Positions 30,408-39,656 are shown, counted from the stretch's first letter. The stretch is DNA of 45,079 nt from Nocardia thailandica NBRC 100428 (GCF_000308795.1 NZ_BAGK01000121.1:1-45079); one strand, 5' to 3'. Notes: generated by a model from the sequence alone, not told the origin. Numbers and translations: made by a program.

Positions 30408-31663
30408 ACACCAGCGTTTTCGACACGATGGAATCGAATGTGCGCGGCTACTGCCGTGATTGGCCCACCGTGTTCACCACGGCGAAGGGCGCGTGGCTAC
30501 GGGACGAGGAGGGGCGCGACTACCTGGACTTCTTCGCCGGCGCGGGCGCGCTGAACTACGGGCACAACAACCCCGTGCTCAAGCAGGCCCTGCTGGACTA
30601 CATCGGCGGGGACGGCATCACGCACGGCCTCGACATGTCGACCGTCGCCAAGCGTGAGCTGCTCGAGGTGTTCCGCGACACCGTCCTGGCTCCGCGCGGC
30701 CTCGACTACAAGGTGCAGTTCCCCGGCCCGACCGGCGCGAACGCCGTCGAGGCGGCGCTGAAGCTCGCGCGCAAGGTCACCGGACGCGAGACCGTGCTCT
30801 CGTTCACCAACGGCTTCCACGGCATGACCCTCGGCGCGCTGGCGGTCACCGGCAACGCGGCCAAGCGGGCGGGCGCGGGTGTGCCGCTGGCCCACGCCAC
30901 CCCGATGCCCTACGACGGCTACTTCGACAACACCACCACCGACTTCCAGTGGATGGAGCGGGTGCTCGACGACTCGTCCTCGGGCTTCGACCGGCCCGCC
31001 GCGGTCATCGTCGAGACCGTCCAGGGCGAGGGCGGGGTGAACGTGGCGCGGATGGAATGGCTGCGCCACCTGGCCGATCTGTGCCGGGCGCGCGGCATCC
31101 TGCTCATCGTCGACGACGTGCAGATGGGCTGCGGCCGCACCGGCCCGTTCTTCTCCTTCGAGGCGGCCGGCATCACGCCCGACATCGTCACCCTGTCCAA
31201 GTCCATCGGCGGCTACGGCCTGCCTATGGCGCTGGTGCTGCTCAAGCCCGAACACGACCAGTGGAAGCCGGGCGAGCACAACGGCACCTTCCGCGGCAAC
31301 AACCCGGCCTTCGTCACCGCGACCGCCGCGCTGCGCGAGTACTGGTCCGGCGCCGGTCTGGCCGAGACCACCGCCGCCAACGGCGCGCACGTGGCCGCCA
31401 GCCTCGGCGCGGTCTGCGACACCTTCGACGGCATCAGCACCCGCGGTCGCGGCATGGTCCACGGCATCGTCTTCGACGATCCGTCCCAGGCGGCCAAGGT
31501 CTGCCGCACCTCCTTCGAGCGCGGCCTGCTGGTCGAGACCTCCGGGTCCCTGGACGAGGTGGTGAAGTTGCTGCCGCCGTTGACGATCGGCCGGGACGAA
31601 CTCGACGCGGGCCTCGAGCTGCTGACCGGTTCCATCGAGACCGTCTGTGGTGGTGCCGCATGA
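30404..31663 (+). CDS. ectB: Diaminobutyrate-2-oxoglutarate transaminase
   Basis: EctB makes L-2,4-diaminobutyrate from aspartate semialdehyde and glutamate, the first committed step of ectoine synthesis. The 419-residue class III aminotransferase shows YLDFFAGAGALNYGHNNP, FPGPTGANAVEAALKLARKV, TNGFHGMTLGALAVTGN, VDDVQMGCGRTGPFF and the PLP Lys in VTLSKSIGGYG. Length and sequence are normal. ATG 30404 overlaps the ectA stop (ATGA), with GGAGGAACG just before it. Confidence 0.97.
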   Translation: MNTSVFDTMESNVRGYCRDWPTVFTTAKGAWLRDEEGRDYLDFFAGAGALNYGHNNPVLKQALLDYIGGDGITHGLDMSTVAKRELLEVFRDTVLAPRGLDYKVQFPGPTGANAVEAALKLARKVTGRETVLSFTNGFHGMTLGALAVTGNAAKRAGAGVPLAHATPMPYDGYFDNTTTDFQWMERVLDDSSSGFDRPAAVIVETVQGEGGVNVARMEWLRHLADLCRARGILLIVDDVQMGCGRTGPFFSFEAAGITPDIVTLSKSIGGYGLPMALVLLKPEHDQWKPGEHNGTFRGNNPAFVTATAALREYWSGAGLAETTAANGAHVAASLGAVCDTFDGISTRGRGMVHGIVFDDPSQAAKVCRTSFERGLLVETSGSLDEVVKLLPPLTIGRDELDAGLELLTGSIETVCGGAA

Positions 31664-32064
31664 TCGTGCGCACCACGGCGGAGATCACCGGCACCGACCG
31701 CGACGTCGCGGGTCCGGGCTGGCGCAGCAAGCGCATCGTCCTCGGCGGCGACCTCGTCGGATTCTCGTTCCACGAGACCACCATCGACGAGGGCACGGTG
31801 CACGAGTTCCACTACCAGAACCATGTGGAAGCGGTGTGGCTGGTCGAGGGCGAGGGGACCCTGCTCGATCGCGAGACCGGCGTGGAATACCCGCTGGGAC
31901 CGGGCTCGATGTACCTGCTGAACGGTCACGAGCGGCACCGCCTGTCCGCCCGCACCCGCATGCGCATGCTGTGCGTGTTCAACCCGCCGGTCACCGGCCG
32001 CGAAGTACACGACGAGAACGGGGTGTACCCCCTGCTACGAGTGGAGGAGGAAGTGGGTGCCTGA
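31660..32064 (+). CDS. ectC: Ectoine synthase
   Basis: EctC cyclises N-gamma-acetyl-diaminobutyrate to ectoine. The 134-residue cupin shows MIVRTTAEITGTDRDV, GFSFHETTI, HEFHYQNHVEAVWLVEGEG (metal ligands) and PGSMYLLNGHERHRL. ATG 31660 overlaps the ectB stop (ATGA), and its 3' end overlaps ectD by 8 bp. Confidence 0.97.
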   Translation: MIVRTTAEITGTDRDVAGPGWRSKRIVLGGDLVGFSFHETTIDEGTVHEFHYQNHVEAVWLVEGEGTLLDRETGVEYPLGPGSMYLLNGHERHRLSARTRMRMLCVFNPPVTGREVHDENGVYPLLRVEEEVGA

Positions 32065-32926
32065 CCGCGCCGACCGATACCCGACGCGCCTGCCCGAGCC
32101 CGCGCCGCACCGCCGACGGGTCGACCCGGTGGTGTGGGGGCGGATCGAGTCCCCGGCACTGACCGAGTTCGACGCCGCCGGATTCGCGATCCTGCCCGAT
32201 CTGCTGACCCCCGACGAGGTGGCGGAATTCGGTGCCGAGGTGGGGCATCTGGCCCAGGATCCCGCGCTGTTCGGCGACGACCGGGTCATCGTGGAGCCGC
32301 GCGCCAACCAGGTGCGTTCGGTGTTCGAGGTGCACCGGCTCTCGGACCGGATCGCCGAGCTGGCGACCCGGCCCGAGATCGCCGGGCTGGCCCGGCAGAT
32401 CCTGGGCTCGGAGGTGTACCTGCACCAGAGCCGGGTCAACTACATGCCAGGCTTCGGCGGTACCGGATTCTTCTGGCACTCCGACTTCGAGACCTGGCAC
32501 GCCGAGGACGGGATGCCCGCGCCGCGGGCGGTGAGCGTGTCCATCGCGCTGACCGACAACTACCCGTTCAACGGCAGCCTGATGGTGATGCCCGGGTCGC
32601 ACCGCACCTTCGTGCCGTGCCTGGGCGAGACACCGGACGGCCACTACCGGGAATCGTTGCGACGCCAGCAGATCGGCGTGCCGACCGAGGAGGACATCAC
32701 CGCGCTCGCGCAGCGGCACGGCATCGCCCAGTTCACGGGGCGCGCCGGATCGGCGCTGGTGTTCGACTCGAACCTGATGCACGGTTCGGCGGGCAACATC
32801 ACGCCGTTCCCGCGCTCGAACATCTTCCTGGTGTTCAACAGCGTGGCCAACCGGCTCGAGGAGCCGTTCGCCGCGCCCGCGCCGCGGCCGGAGTACATCG
32901 CGGCGCGGGAGTTCGCCGCGGTCTAG
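32057..32926 (+). CDS. ectD: Ectoine hydroxylase
   Basis: EctD converts ectoine to 5-hydroxyectoine using 2-oxoglutarate, O2 and Fe(II). The 289-residue dioxygenase carries the iron facial triad His141, Asp143 (FWHSDFETWHAEDGMP, the EctD signature) and His242 (NLMHGSAGN), with Arg253 positioned for 2-oxoglutarate. GTG 32057 lies inside the end of ectC and has GGAGGAAG upstream. With ectABC it gives a complete hydroxyectoine route for osmotic and heat protection. A minus-strand gene ends 1 bp after its stop. Confidence 0.97.
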   Translation: MPDRADRYPTRLPEPAPHRRRVDPVVWGRIESPALTEFDAAGFAILPDLLTPDEVAEFGAEVGHLAQDPALFGDDRVIVEPRANQVRSVFEVHRLSDRIAELATRPEIAGLARQILGSEVYLHQSRVNYMPGFGGTGFFWHSDFETWHAEDGMPAPRAVSVSIALTDNYPFNGSLMVMPGSHRTFVPCLGETPDGHYRESLRRQQIGVPTEEDITALAQRHGIAQFTGRAGSALVFDSNLMHGSAGNITPFPRSNIFLVFNSVANRLEEPFAAPAPRPEYIAAREFAAV

Positions 32927-32927
32927 G

Positions 32928-33797
32928 TCAGGCGGGCCGTGTCCCGCCGCGCAGGTCGGCCAGCGCCGCCGCGGCCCGGGGATCACTGGGCGCGGCGGCG
33001 CGCCACCAGTGCTCGGCGGCGCCGTGGTCGCCGGAGCGCAGCAGCAGCGCGCCCAGGTCGTAGGCGGCGCCGGGGTGCCCGGCCTGGGCGGCCTGGGTCC
33101 ACAGCGACCGGGCCGAATCGTGGTCGCCGCGTTCGTGCATGGCCGTGCCGAGATCGTGCAGGGCGCGGCCGACGCCGCCGGGGCCCGCGGTGAGCGGGAC
33201 GTCGGCGTCGTCGGGGGGCCGCACGACCGCGGGGGAGGGCGCCGCGGGCGCGGGGGCGACCACCGGGACCGGCAGCCGCGTGGTGTCGGCGTCGGCGCCG
33301 CCCCCGAGGTATTCGGTGGCCAGCTCGACGACCAGCTCGTTGAAGTCGGGATCGCCGACGCCGGTGCTGCACCACAGCGTGGAGGGCTGCCCGGGCAGCA
33401 GGTCGACCACCACGCCGTAGTTGCCCGTCCACGACTCCTGGGCGCCGGATTCGCCGACCCACACCGGGGTCACCGTGAACATCGCCTCGGGCGCGTCGGC
33501 GGTCAGCTCGATCTCGATGCCCGAGGCCAGGGCGTCGTACCAGATGTCGACGCCCGCCAGGCGTTTGCCCCCGAGGCTCAGGTGCCCGTCGAGGACCTGC
33601 AGCCCGACCCCCATGCCGGTGAGCTCACCGGGCGCGCTGGCCGACAGGGCCTGGAGCCGAACGACGGTGGTGCCCAACGACATCGCCTCGGTGTACATGG
33701 GATAGACGGGGGCGCCGCACCAGTCGATGGGGTCGGCGCTGCCGTAGCGTTGCGCCAGCGGTAGCGGGATGTTGTCGTGTCCGCCCGGTTCGGTCAT
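32928..33797 (-). CDS. SEL1/TPR-like repeat protein with N-terminal beta domain
   Basis: A 289-residue soluble protein. Residues 1-170 form a beta-rich region (MSLGTTVVRLQALSASAPGE, VYPMYTEAM, SWTGNYGVVVDLLPGQPSTLW) that I do not recognise with confidence; it has some look of a TerD-like or lectin-like fold. A Pro/Ala linker leads to two SEL1-like repeats near the C-terminus (ALHDLGTAMHERGDHDSARS, and AAYDLGALLLRSGDHGAAEH), which usually mediate protein contacts. The start MTEPGGHDN at 33797 fits a GAGG site; the longer upstream reading is Arg-rich. Convergent with ectD. Confidence 0.78.
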   Translation of the reverse strand: MTEPGGHDNIPLPLAQRYGSADPIDWCGAPVYPMYTEAMSLGTTVVRLQALSASAPGELTGMGVGLQVLDGHLSLGGKRLAGVDIWYDALASGIEIELTADAPEAMFTVTPVWVGESGAQESWTGNYGVVVDLLPGQPSTLWCSTGVGDPDFNELVVELATEYLGGGADADTTRLPVPVVAPAPAAPSPAVVRPPDDADVPLTAGPGGVGRALHDLGTAMHERGDHDSARSLWTQAAQAGHPGAAYDLGALLLRSGDHGAAEHWWRAAAPSDPRAAAALADLRGGTRPA

Positions 33798-33933
33798 CGC
33801 CTCGCACCGTCCTTCCCCTGCCCCGTTCCTTTCGCGGCTACACCGTACTCGCCGTATCCGGCCCGAACACGCGAATCGCCCGAACACACGCCGAGGCGCG
33901 TGATCCGGGCGATTCGCCTGGTCGGCAAGGGAA

Positions 33934-34956
33934 TCAGACCGCGACGACCGACTCCTCGAGTTCCTCGGCGACCTCGGCGGGCGCGGGCGGGGCGGCGTGG
34001 CGGCGCGCCTCGTACCGGGCGGCGACGAGCATCAGCACGACACCGGCGATCAGCCAGGCCGCCAGGCTCGCCAGGCGACCGCCCAGTCCGGCGCCGCCGT
34101 CGAAGTACAGCAGCGAGCGCGTGCCCTCGACGAAGCCCGCGCCGTTCCAGAACGCGTGCAGGGCGCCGAAGAAGCCGTTCTGCAGTTCCGGGCCGTAGAC
34201 GCCGCCGGAGGTCGTGAAGTTGAGCATCACGAACAGCACGATCATGGCCAGGGTGGTCCAGCGCTGCAGGAAGGTGTGCAGGCCGATGCCGATGGTGATG
34301 ATCCCTGCCGTGTAGAGCCACATCATGCCGAAGACCGCCGCGTAGTCGTGGTCGACGACGTGGAAGACCGGGCCCGCCACGAGCATCCCGATCGCGCTGA
34401 TCACCAACGCGGTGCCGACGCCGAGCAGGGCCCGCACCCGCATCCGCACGGCCGCGCCCGCCGCGCCGAGGACCGCCACGCTGGCGTAGGCGCCCACGCT
34501 GATCGCCACCAGCAGGAAGAAGATGCCCTGGCCGGTCGGGTCGCCGCCCGCCTTGGCGCTGATGTCGGTGATCCGCAGCGGCACGCCCTGGTGATCGGAG
34601 ACCTGCCGGAAGGCGACCTCGGCGGCCATGGCCGAGGTGTCCGACGCCGCGCTGGCGACCAGGAGTTCCGGGGTGCGCGGGTCGGGCACGTAGGCGCCGG
34701 TGAGGTCGCGTGCGGCCAGGGCGTCCACCGCGGCCGCGCGGTCGGGCAGGGTGACGACGTCGAGCGCGTCGCCGCCCTTGTCCTTCATCGACTGAGCGAG
34801 CACCAGCGTCTGCGGGGAGTCGCCGACGACGGCGAGGCGCAGATGGTTCGGCTCGGGGGAGTGGAACGCGCCGAGGTAGGCGAAGGCCATGCCCACGCAC
34901 ATCAGCAGCGGGATCAGCAGGTGCCCGGCGATGTGCCGGAACTGGTGACGGGTCAT
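33934..34956 (-). CDS. Multi-pass membrane protein (YhgE/Pip or ABC-2 permease-like)
   Basis: A 340-residue membrane protein: one N-terminal helix (LLIPLLMCVGMAFAYLGAF), an extracytoplasmic domain of about 120 residues (LRLAVVGDSPQTLVLAQSMK onward), then a block of five or six helices. This layout is that of DUF3533/YhgE-Pip and ABC-2-type permease relatives. No ATPase gene is adjacent. The start MTRHQF (34956) has AGGAG upstream. It is divergent from the MarR gene and shares its operator region, so the MarR protein probably represses it; such pairs often handle toxic compounds. Confidence 0.82.
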   Translation of the reverse strand: MTRHQFRHIAGHLLIPLLMCVGMAFAYLGAFHSPEPNHLRLAVVGDSPQTLVLAQSMKDKGGDALDVVTLPDRAAAVDALAARDLTGAYVPDPRTPELLVASAASDTSAMAAEVAFRQVSDHQGVPLRITDISAKAGGDPTGQGIFFLLVAISVGAYASVAVLGAAGAAVRMRVRALLGVGTALVISAIGMLVAGPVFHVVDHDYAAVFGMMWLYTAGIITIGIGLHTFLQRWTTLAMIVLFVMLNFTTSGGVYGPELQNGFFGALHAFWNGAGFVEGTRSLLYFDGGAGLGGRLASLAAWLIAGVVLMLVAARYEARRHAAPPAPAEVAEELEESVVAV

Positions 34957-34987
34957 CGGGACGAACTCCTGGGGAACGGCGATCAAA

Positions 34988-35024
34988 GTTGGTAAATACA
35001 ACTATTAATGTTGTACTATACAAC
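34988..35024. promoter_or_regulatory. MarR operator array with 11-bp periodic half-sites
   Basis: Half-sites alternate GTTG (34988), CAAC (34999), GTTG (35010), CAAC (35021), each exactly 11 bp after the last. The last two form the perfect palindrome GTTGTA-CTA-TACAAC (35010-35024). The stretch is unusually AT-rich and lies directly before the marR ATG (35026) and upstream of the divergent membrane protein. Confidence 0.75.
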
Positions 35025-35025
35025 T

Positions 35026-35463
35026 ATGAATCCGGAGCGCACAACTCCCCGCGACGTCGCCGTGGACACCATCCATCGCGAACTCACCGCGTTCGCCCGC
35101 CGCGCCCGCGGCCGCGCCGCCGAGCTGCACCCCCAGCTGTCCCTGGTCGCCTACAGCATCCTGGGTCTGCTCATCGAACGCGACGGCGCACAGGCCGCCG
35201 AGCTGGCCGAGCAGTTCCTGCTCGACAAGTCGACCGTCAGCCGTCAGGTCGCCGCCCTCGAACGCCTCGGCTACCTCACCCGCGAGATCGACCCGGTCAA
35301 CCGGCGCAACCACATCCTGCGCGCCACCGCCGACGGCCGCCGCGTCGCCGCCGAGGCCGAGGCCAGCAGGCAGGCCGCCTTCGAGCGCCGGCTGAGCACC
35401 TGGTCCGACCGGGATCTGGCCCAGCTCGCCGCCTACCTCACCCGCTACAACAACGAGGCCTGA
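35026..35463 (+). CDS. MarR family transcriptional regulator
   Basis: A 145-residue dimeric repressor. The winged helix-turn-helix is clear: LSLVAYSILGLLIERDGAQA, AELAEQFLLDKSTVSRQVAA, LERLGYLTREIDPVNRRNHI, with long dimerisation helices at both ends. The start MNPERTTPRD (35026) directly follows a perfect palindrome, so binding there would block both its own transcription and that of the divergent membrane protein. No good Shine-Dalgarno precedes it. The ligand is unknown. Confidence 0.92.
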   Translation: MNPERTTPRDVAVDTIHRELTAFARRARGRAAELHPQLSLVAYSILGLLIERDGAQAAELAEQFLLDKSTVSRQVAALERLGYLTREIDPVNRRNHILRATADGRRVAAEAEASRQAAFERRLSTWSDRDLAQLAAYLTRYNNEA

Positions 35464-35549
35464 GCAACCCTCCGGCGACCGCGCGGGCGGCGTCACGGGC
35501 CGCGGCCCGATGCCGCGACCGCAGGCCGCGGTCGGTATAGTCGCCGCGG

Positions 35550-36824
35550 ATGAGTAGTGACACCACCCACCCCGTATCGAGTCCCACCCGCCCGGTCCGA
35601 CCCGCGCTGTGGGTGGTGCCGGTGGTGCTCGCCGTACTCGCGCTGTGGTTCAGCTTCCATTCGTGGGGACCGCTGAAGAGGTACTCCGGCGACTTCATCG
35701 ATCTGCAGGTCTACCAGCTCGGCATCGAAGCCATGCGGCACGGTTCCGACCTCTACGGCCAGCTCCCCAAGACGTCCGCGGGTATCGGCCTGCCGTTCAT
35801 CTATCCGCCGTTTGCCGCGATCGCCCTCCAGCCGTTCGCGCTGCTGCCGTGGTCGGTGTCCAAGACGCTCTACGTCGTGCTCTCGCTGGCCGCGCTGACC
35901 TGGGCCCTGTACCTGGTGGCCCGCCGGTACCGCCCCGACGACCGCGAGACCGCGGTCTGGATCGCGGCCTGCGCCCTCCCGCTGGCCATGTTCCTCGAGC
36001 CGGTCCGCGCCACCCTCGACTTCGGTCAGGTCAACCTGCTGCTGATGGGACTGGTCGCCGCCGACTGCCTCACCCCGAGGACCCGCTGGCCGCGCGGCGT
36101 CCTCATCGGCATCGCCGCCGCGATCAAGCTGACCCCCGCGGCCTTCGTGCTGTTCTTCCTGATCCGCAAGGACTATCGCGCCGCGGTGACCGCCGCCTCC
36201 ACCGGAGCCGTCGCCACCGCGGCCTCGTTCCTGATCCTGCACACCGAGTCCATGCGCTACTGGTTCGGCGGGCTGGGCAACGTCTCGGGCCTGAGCGGAT
36301 CCGACTTCCACACCAACCAGTCCATCCAGGCCGTGCTGGCCCGCCTGAAGTTCGACGGATTCGCCTTCGACGCGCTGTGGGTGGTCTTCGGGCTGCTGGT
36401 TCTGGCCCTGGTCGTGGCGGCCATGCGCAAGGCCGCCGACGAACCCGCGCTCGCGCTGTCGATGAACGCGGTGTTCACCCTGCTGCTCTCGCCGATCTCG
36501 TGGTCGCACCACTGGGTCTGGATCGCCCCCGCGCTGCTGGCCATGGTGCTCTACGCCGTACGGCTGCCCCGGCGCCGGGCGCTCGGCTGGTACGCGACCA
36601 TCGCGGTCACCGCCGGCGTGTTCTACTACGCCCCGCACAACTACCTGCCCGGCGACAAACACCTCGAGCAGGCCTGGACCCCGATGCAGCACATCGTCGG
36701 CGACACCTACGTCTGGCTGGCCGTCGCGCTCATCGTGCTGTTCCTGGTGACCGGCCGCCGCCCGGTCACCCCGCCGAGCCGTCCGCGGGCCCGCCCCGAG
36801 ACCGAGCCGGTCGCGGTCTCCTGA
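35550..36824 (+). CDS. GT87 (DUF2029) family polyprenol-linked glycosyltransferase
   Basis: A 424-residue membrane glycosyltransferase with about ten helices. The GT-C signature is present: DFIDLQVYQLGIEAMRHG with the catalytic acidic residues in the first extracytoplasmic loop, LYGQLPKT, FIYPPFAAIALQPFALLPW, LDFGQVNLLLMGLVAAD and SPISWSHHWVW. In mycobacteria GT87 proteins are polyprenyl-phosphate-mannose alpha-mannosyltransferases acting on lipomannan and lipoarabinomannan; the acceptor here is unknown. A TATAGT -10 box at 35536-35541 lies eight bases before ATG 35550, suggesting a leaderless or nearly leaderless transcript. Confidence 0.9.
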   Translation: MSSDTTHPVSSPTRPVRPALWVVPVVLAVLALWFSFHSWGPLKRYSGDFIDLQVYQLGIEAMRHGSDLYGQLPKTSAGIGLPFIYPPFAAIALQPFALLPWSVSKTLYVVLSLAALTWALYLVARRYRPDDRETAVWIAACALPLAMFLEPVRATLDFGQVNLLLMGLVAADCLTPRTRWPRGVLIGIAAAIKLTPAAFVLFFLIRKDYRAAVTAASTGAVATAASFLILHTESMRYWFGGLGNVSGLSGSDFHTNQSIQAVLARLKFDGFAFDALWVVFGLLVLALVVAAMRKAADEPALALSMNAVFTLLLSPISWSHHWVWIAPALLAMVLYAVRLPRRRALGWYATIAVTAGVFYYAPHNYLPGDKHLEQAWTPMQHIVGDTYVWLAVALIVLFLVTGRRPVTPPSRPRARPETEPVAVS

Positions 36825-36900
36825 CCCGCGCAAGCGGCGCGCACGGCGCCGCAAGCCGCGCGCAAGGACCACGCCACCCCACCTCGGCATCGTCGGGTCC

Positions 36901-38414
36901 ATGAACGAGAACGTGGATGTGGTCATCGCTGGTGCGGGCCCGGTCGGGCTCATGCTGGCCTGCGAACTGCGCCTGGCCGGCATCACCGTGCTGGTGGCCG
37001 AACCCCGCACCGAGATCGACCCGACCCTCAAGGCGGGGGCGATCAACCTGCCCACCGCCCAGGCCTTCCATCGCCGCGGCCTGCTGCCCGCGCTGGCCGA
37101 ACGTCACGCCGCGGGCATCGCCCGCATCGCCCGATTCGCCGCCTCGCGCGGCGCGAGCGCGCCCGCCCGGCTGCCCGGCGGCCACTTCGCCGGGCTCATG
37201 CTCAGCCGCCCCGACGTCGACGACGATCCCGACTTCGCCCACGCCGGTCCCGCCGGTGCGGTGTGGTTCGTCAGCCAGCAGGACATCGAGGAGATCCTCG
37301 GCGCCCGCGCCGCCGAGCTCGGGGTCGACGTGCGTCGCGGTGCCGCCGTCACCGGCTTCGCCGACGACGGCACGGGCGTCACCGTCGAGCTGGGGGAGAC
37401 CCGGGTGCGGGCGCGGTGGCTCGTCGGCTGCGACGGCGGCCGCAGCGCGGTGCGCAAGCGCGCGGGCTTCGACTTCCCCGGGCTCGACCCGGAGATCACC
37501 GGCCGCCAGGCCGTCGCCGAGCTCCGCGGCGCCGACGCGCTCCCGGCCGGCTGGAACGCCACGCCCACCGGCGTCTTCGTCCACGGCCCCACCCCCGGCC
37601 GCTTCCTCACCGTCGAGCTCGACGGCCCGCCCGCCGACCGCGACGCCCCCGTCACCGCCCGAGAGCTCCAGGGCAGCCTGCGCCGCGTCTCCGGCGTCGA
37701 GGTCGAGGTCGGCGCCGTCCACTCCGCGACCCGCTTCACCGACAACACCCGTCAGGTCACCGACTACCGCCGCGGCCGGGTCCTGCTGGCGGGCGACGCC
37801 GCCCACGTGCACTCGCCGTTCGGCGGCCAGGGCCTCAACCTCGGCATCGGCGACGCGGTCAATCTCGGCTGGAAACTGGCCGCGGTCGTGCACGGAAACG
37901 CCGGCCCCGACCTCCTCGACACCTACACCCGCGACGTCATCCCGTCGGCGCGTGGGTCCTGGAATGGACTCGCGCCCAGATCGCCCTGATGCGCCTCGAC
38001 CCCCGCAGCCGAGCCCTCCGCGCCGTCGTCGCCGAGCTCGTCGCCACCCCGGACGGCTCCGCCGCGATCTTCAAGCACATCGCGGGCATCCGGCACCGCT
38101 ACGACCTCGGCGGCGCCCCCCTCGTCGGCGCCGCCGCCCCGCACGCCGCCCTGGGCGCCGATGTCACCGGCCTCTTCGCCTCCGGACGCGCCGTCCTCGT
38201 CGGCTTCACCGGCGGCGCCGACCCGGCCGATGTCGCCGGCCCCTGGTCCGATCGCCTCACGATCGTCTCCGCCGCGACCGCGGGTCCCGACGGCATCACC
38301 GGTCTGCTGATCCGGCCCGACGGCATCGTCGCCTGGGTCGGCACGGCGCGCACCACCGGCCTGCCCGAGGCGCTCTCCCGGTGGTGCGGTCCCGCCCGCC
38401 TGCCCGTCGCCTGA
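36901..38414 (+). pseudogene. FAD-dependent aromatic hydroxylase (RdmE/PgaE type), frameshifted
   Basis: Class A flavin hydroxylase of about 500 codons in two frames. The first part (36901-37989) has VVIAGAGPVGLMLACELRLA, GCDGGRSAVRKRAGFDFPG and GDAAHVHSPFGGQGLNLGIG. Near 37934 the frame breaks: reading CGC-GA then CGT-CAT-CCC shows one base missing, since homologues read RHPVGARVL there and the correct text (RHPVGAWVLEWTRAQIALMR) continues in the +1-shifted frame to the stop at 38412-38414, including the thioredoxin-like C-terminal domain. The first frame otherwise ends with SARGSWNGLAPRSP. Either a recent pseudogene or a sequencing error; no other damage is seen. Confidence 0.8.
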
Positions 38415-38458
38415 CCACGTCCGGGCCCGCCGTCGCCGCACGGCGGGCCCGCGCGTCC

Positions 38459-39007
38459 CTACGCGGCCGCGAGCGCCCGCGCCCTGACCCGCTCGGCGTA
38501 CCAGAGGGTGAACACCGCGGGCGCGCCGAACGTGAACACATGCGTCACCGTCGAGGCGACGGTGCCCGCGTGCGCGACCAGGGCCAGCGTCACGCACCCG
38601 AGCACGAACGCCGCCGTCCACACCCCCGTGAGCACATACCCCGTCCGCACGAACAGGGGAGTGTCCCAGAACTCCCGCGGCGTGGACTGTTTCGCGATTC
38701 CGAGGGTGAACGGCACCCGCAACGCCAGCGAGGTCAGCGAGATCAGCGCGAGCGCGCCGTTGGCGAACGACGGCGCGTACGCGTGCAGCGGCGTACCCGG
38801 GTCGAGGAACGCGACCACGCTCAGCCCCGTGAAGTAGATCAGCGACCCGATCTCGATGATCACGGCGTCGACCGGCCACCCCGCCCGCAACCGCGCCGCC
38901 AGCTCCGTGAGCGCGATGAGCGCCGCGGCCAGGGCCGCCCACTGCCAGTGCGCCGCGGGAACCACGGCGTAGACGATCCACGGGGCGAAGGCGCGCAGGA
39001 AGTTCAT
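38459..39007 (-). CDS. Hypothetical membrane protein, PadR-controlled
   Basis: A 182-residue protein with about five hydrophobic helices (WIVYAVVPAAHWQWAALAAA, ALALISLTSLALRVPF, VLTGVWTAAFVLGCVTLALV and a last one near residue 160). No enzyme motif is seen; the family is not recognised. The start MNFLRAF at 39007 follows AGGAGCACC. It is divergent from the padR gene, with a 22-base inverted repeat between them, so it is the likely target of that repressor. Confidence 0.8.
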   Translation of the reverse strand: MNFLRAFAPWIVYAVVPAAHWQWAALAAALIALTELAARLRAGWPVDAVIIEIGSLIYFTGLSVVAFLDPGTPLHAYAPSFANGALALISLTSLALRVPFTLGIAKQSTPREFWDTPLFVRTGYVLTGVWTAAFVLGCVTLALVAHAGTVASTVTHVFTFGAPAVFTLWYAERVRARALAAA

Positions 39008-39030
39008 GTCGGGTGCTCCTCGGTGCCGCA

Positions 39031-39093
39031 ACATTCCAGTTCTGACATGTCGAAGTCTGAGGTTCCATGCCCGACATGTCAAGACTGGAATGT
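39031..39093. promoter_or_regulatory. Large inverted repeat operator between padR and its divergent partner
   Basis: Arms 39031-39052 and 39072-39093 are 22 bases each and match at 20 positions when inverted; the spacer is 19 bp. Each arm ends in a self-palindromic GACATGTC (39044-39051 and 39073-39080), and the outer parts read CATTCCAGT / ACTGGAATG. The right arm ends 12 bp before the padR start. Confidence 0.8.
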
Positions 39094-39105
39094 AGGATGA
39101 TTGCC

Positions 39106-39627
39106 ATGAGCCTCCGCCACGCCCTCCTCGGCATGCTCGCCGACCACCCCGCCAGCGGCTACGACCTGCTCGGCCGCTTCCGCGAGACCCTCGCCAACGT
39201 CTGGCCCGCCACCCAGAGCCAGATCTACACCGAACTCACAAAGCTCGCCGACGCCGGCCTCGTCGCCGTCGACGAGGCCGGCCCCCGCGGCCGCAAGCAA
39301 TACGCCCTCACCCCCGCCGGCGCGCGTGAACTTCGTCACTGGCTCACCGAGACGGCCCCCAAGCCCATCACCCGCAACGAGACCCTCCTGCGCGTCTTCT
39401 TCCTCGGCCACCTCACCCCCACCCAGGCCGACGACTATCTCGCCGCCATCGAAAACCGCTCGACCGCAGCACTTTCCGACCTGGAACACCTCCGCGACGC
39501 CATCACCGGCGACTCCGCCGACGCCGTCTACGGCCGCCTCGCCGTCGACTGGGGCATCCGCTTCCGCCGCATGAACCAGGAGTGGGCCGCCTGGGCCCGC
39601 ACCCAGCTCCCCGCCGACGAGAGTTGA
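39106..39627 (+). CDS. PadR family transcriptional regulator
   Basis: A 173-residue regulator. The PadR winged helix is plain: LRHALLGMLADHPASGYDLL, ANVWPATQSQIYTELTKLAD, and the wing GRKQYALTPAGARELRHWL. The C-terminal helical part (TLLRVFFLGHLTPTQADDYL) is the Vir_act_alpha_C-type dimerisation domain. The start is ATG 39106 with GTAGGA upstream; ATG 39097 is an alternative. It probably represses itself and the divergent membrane protein through the inverted repeat. It is the last clearly chromosomal protein gene before the tRNA-Leu and the island. Confidence 0.93.
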   Translation: MSLRHALLGMLADHPASGYDLLGRFRETLANVWPATQSQIYTELTKLADAGLVAVDEAGPRGRKQYALTPAGARELRHWLTETAPKPITRNETLLRVFFLGHLTPTQADDYLAAIENRSTAALSDLEHLRDAITGDSADAVYGRLAVDWGIRFRRMNQEWAAWARTQLPADES

Positions 39628-39656
39628 TCATGAAAAACCGGCGCCTACCAGCCGAT

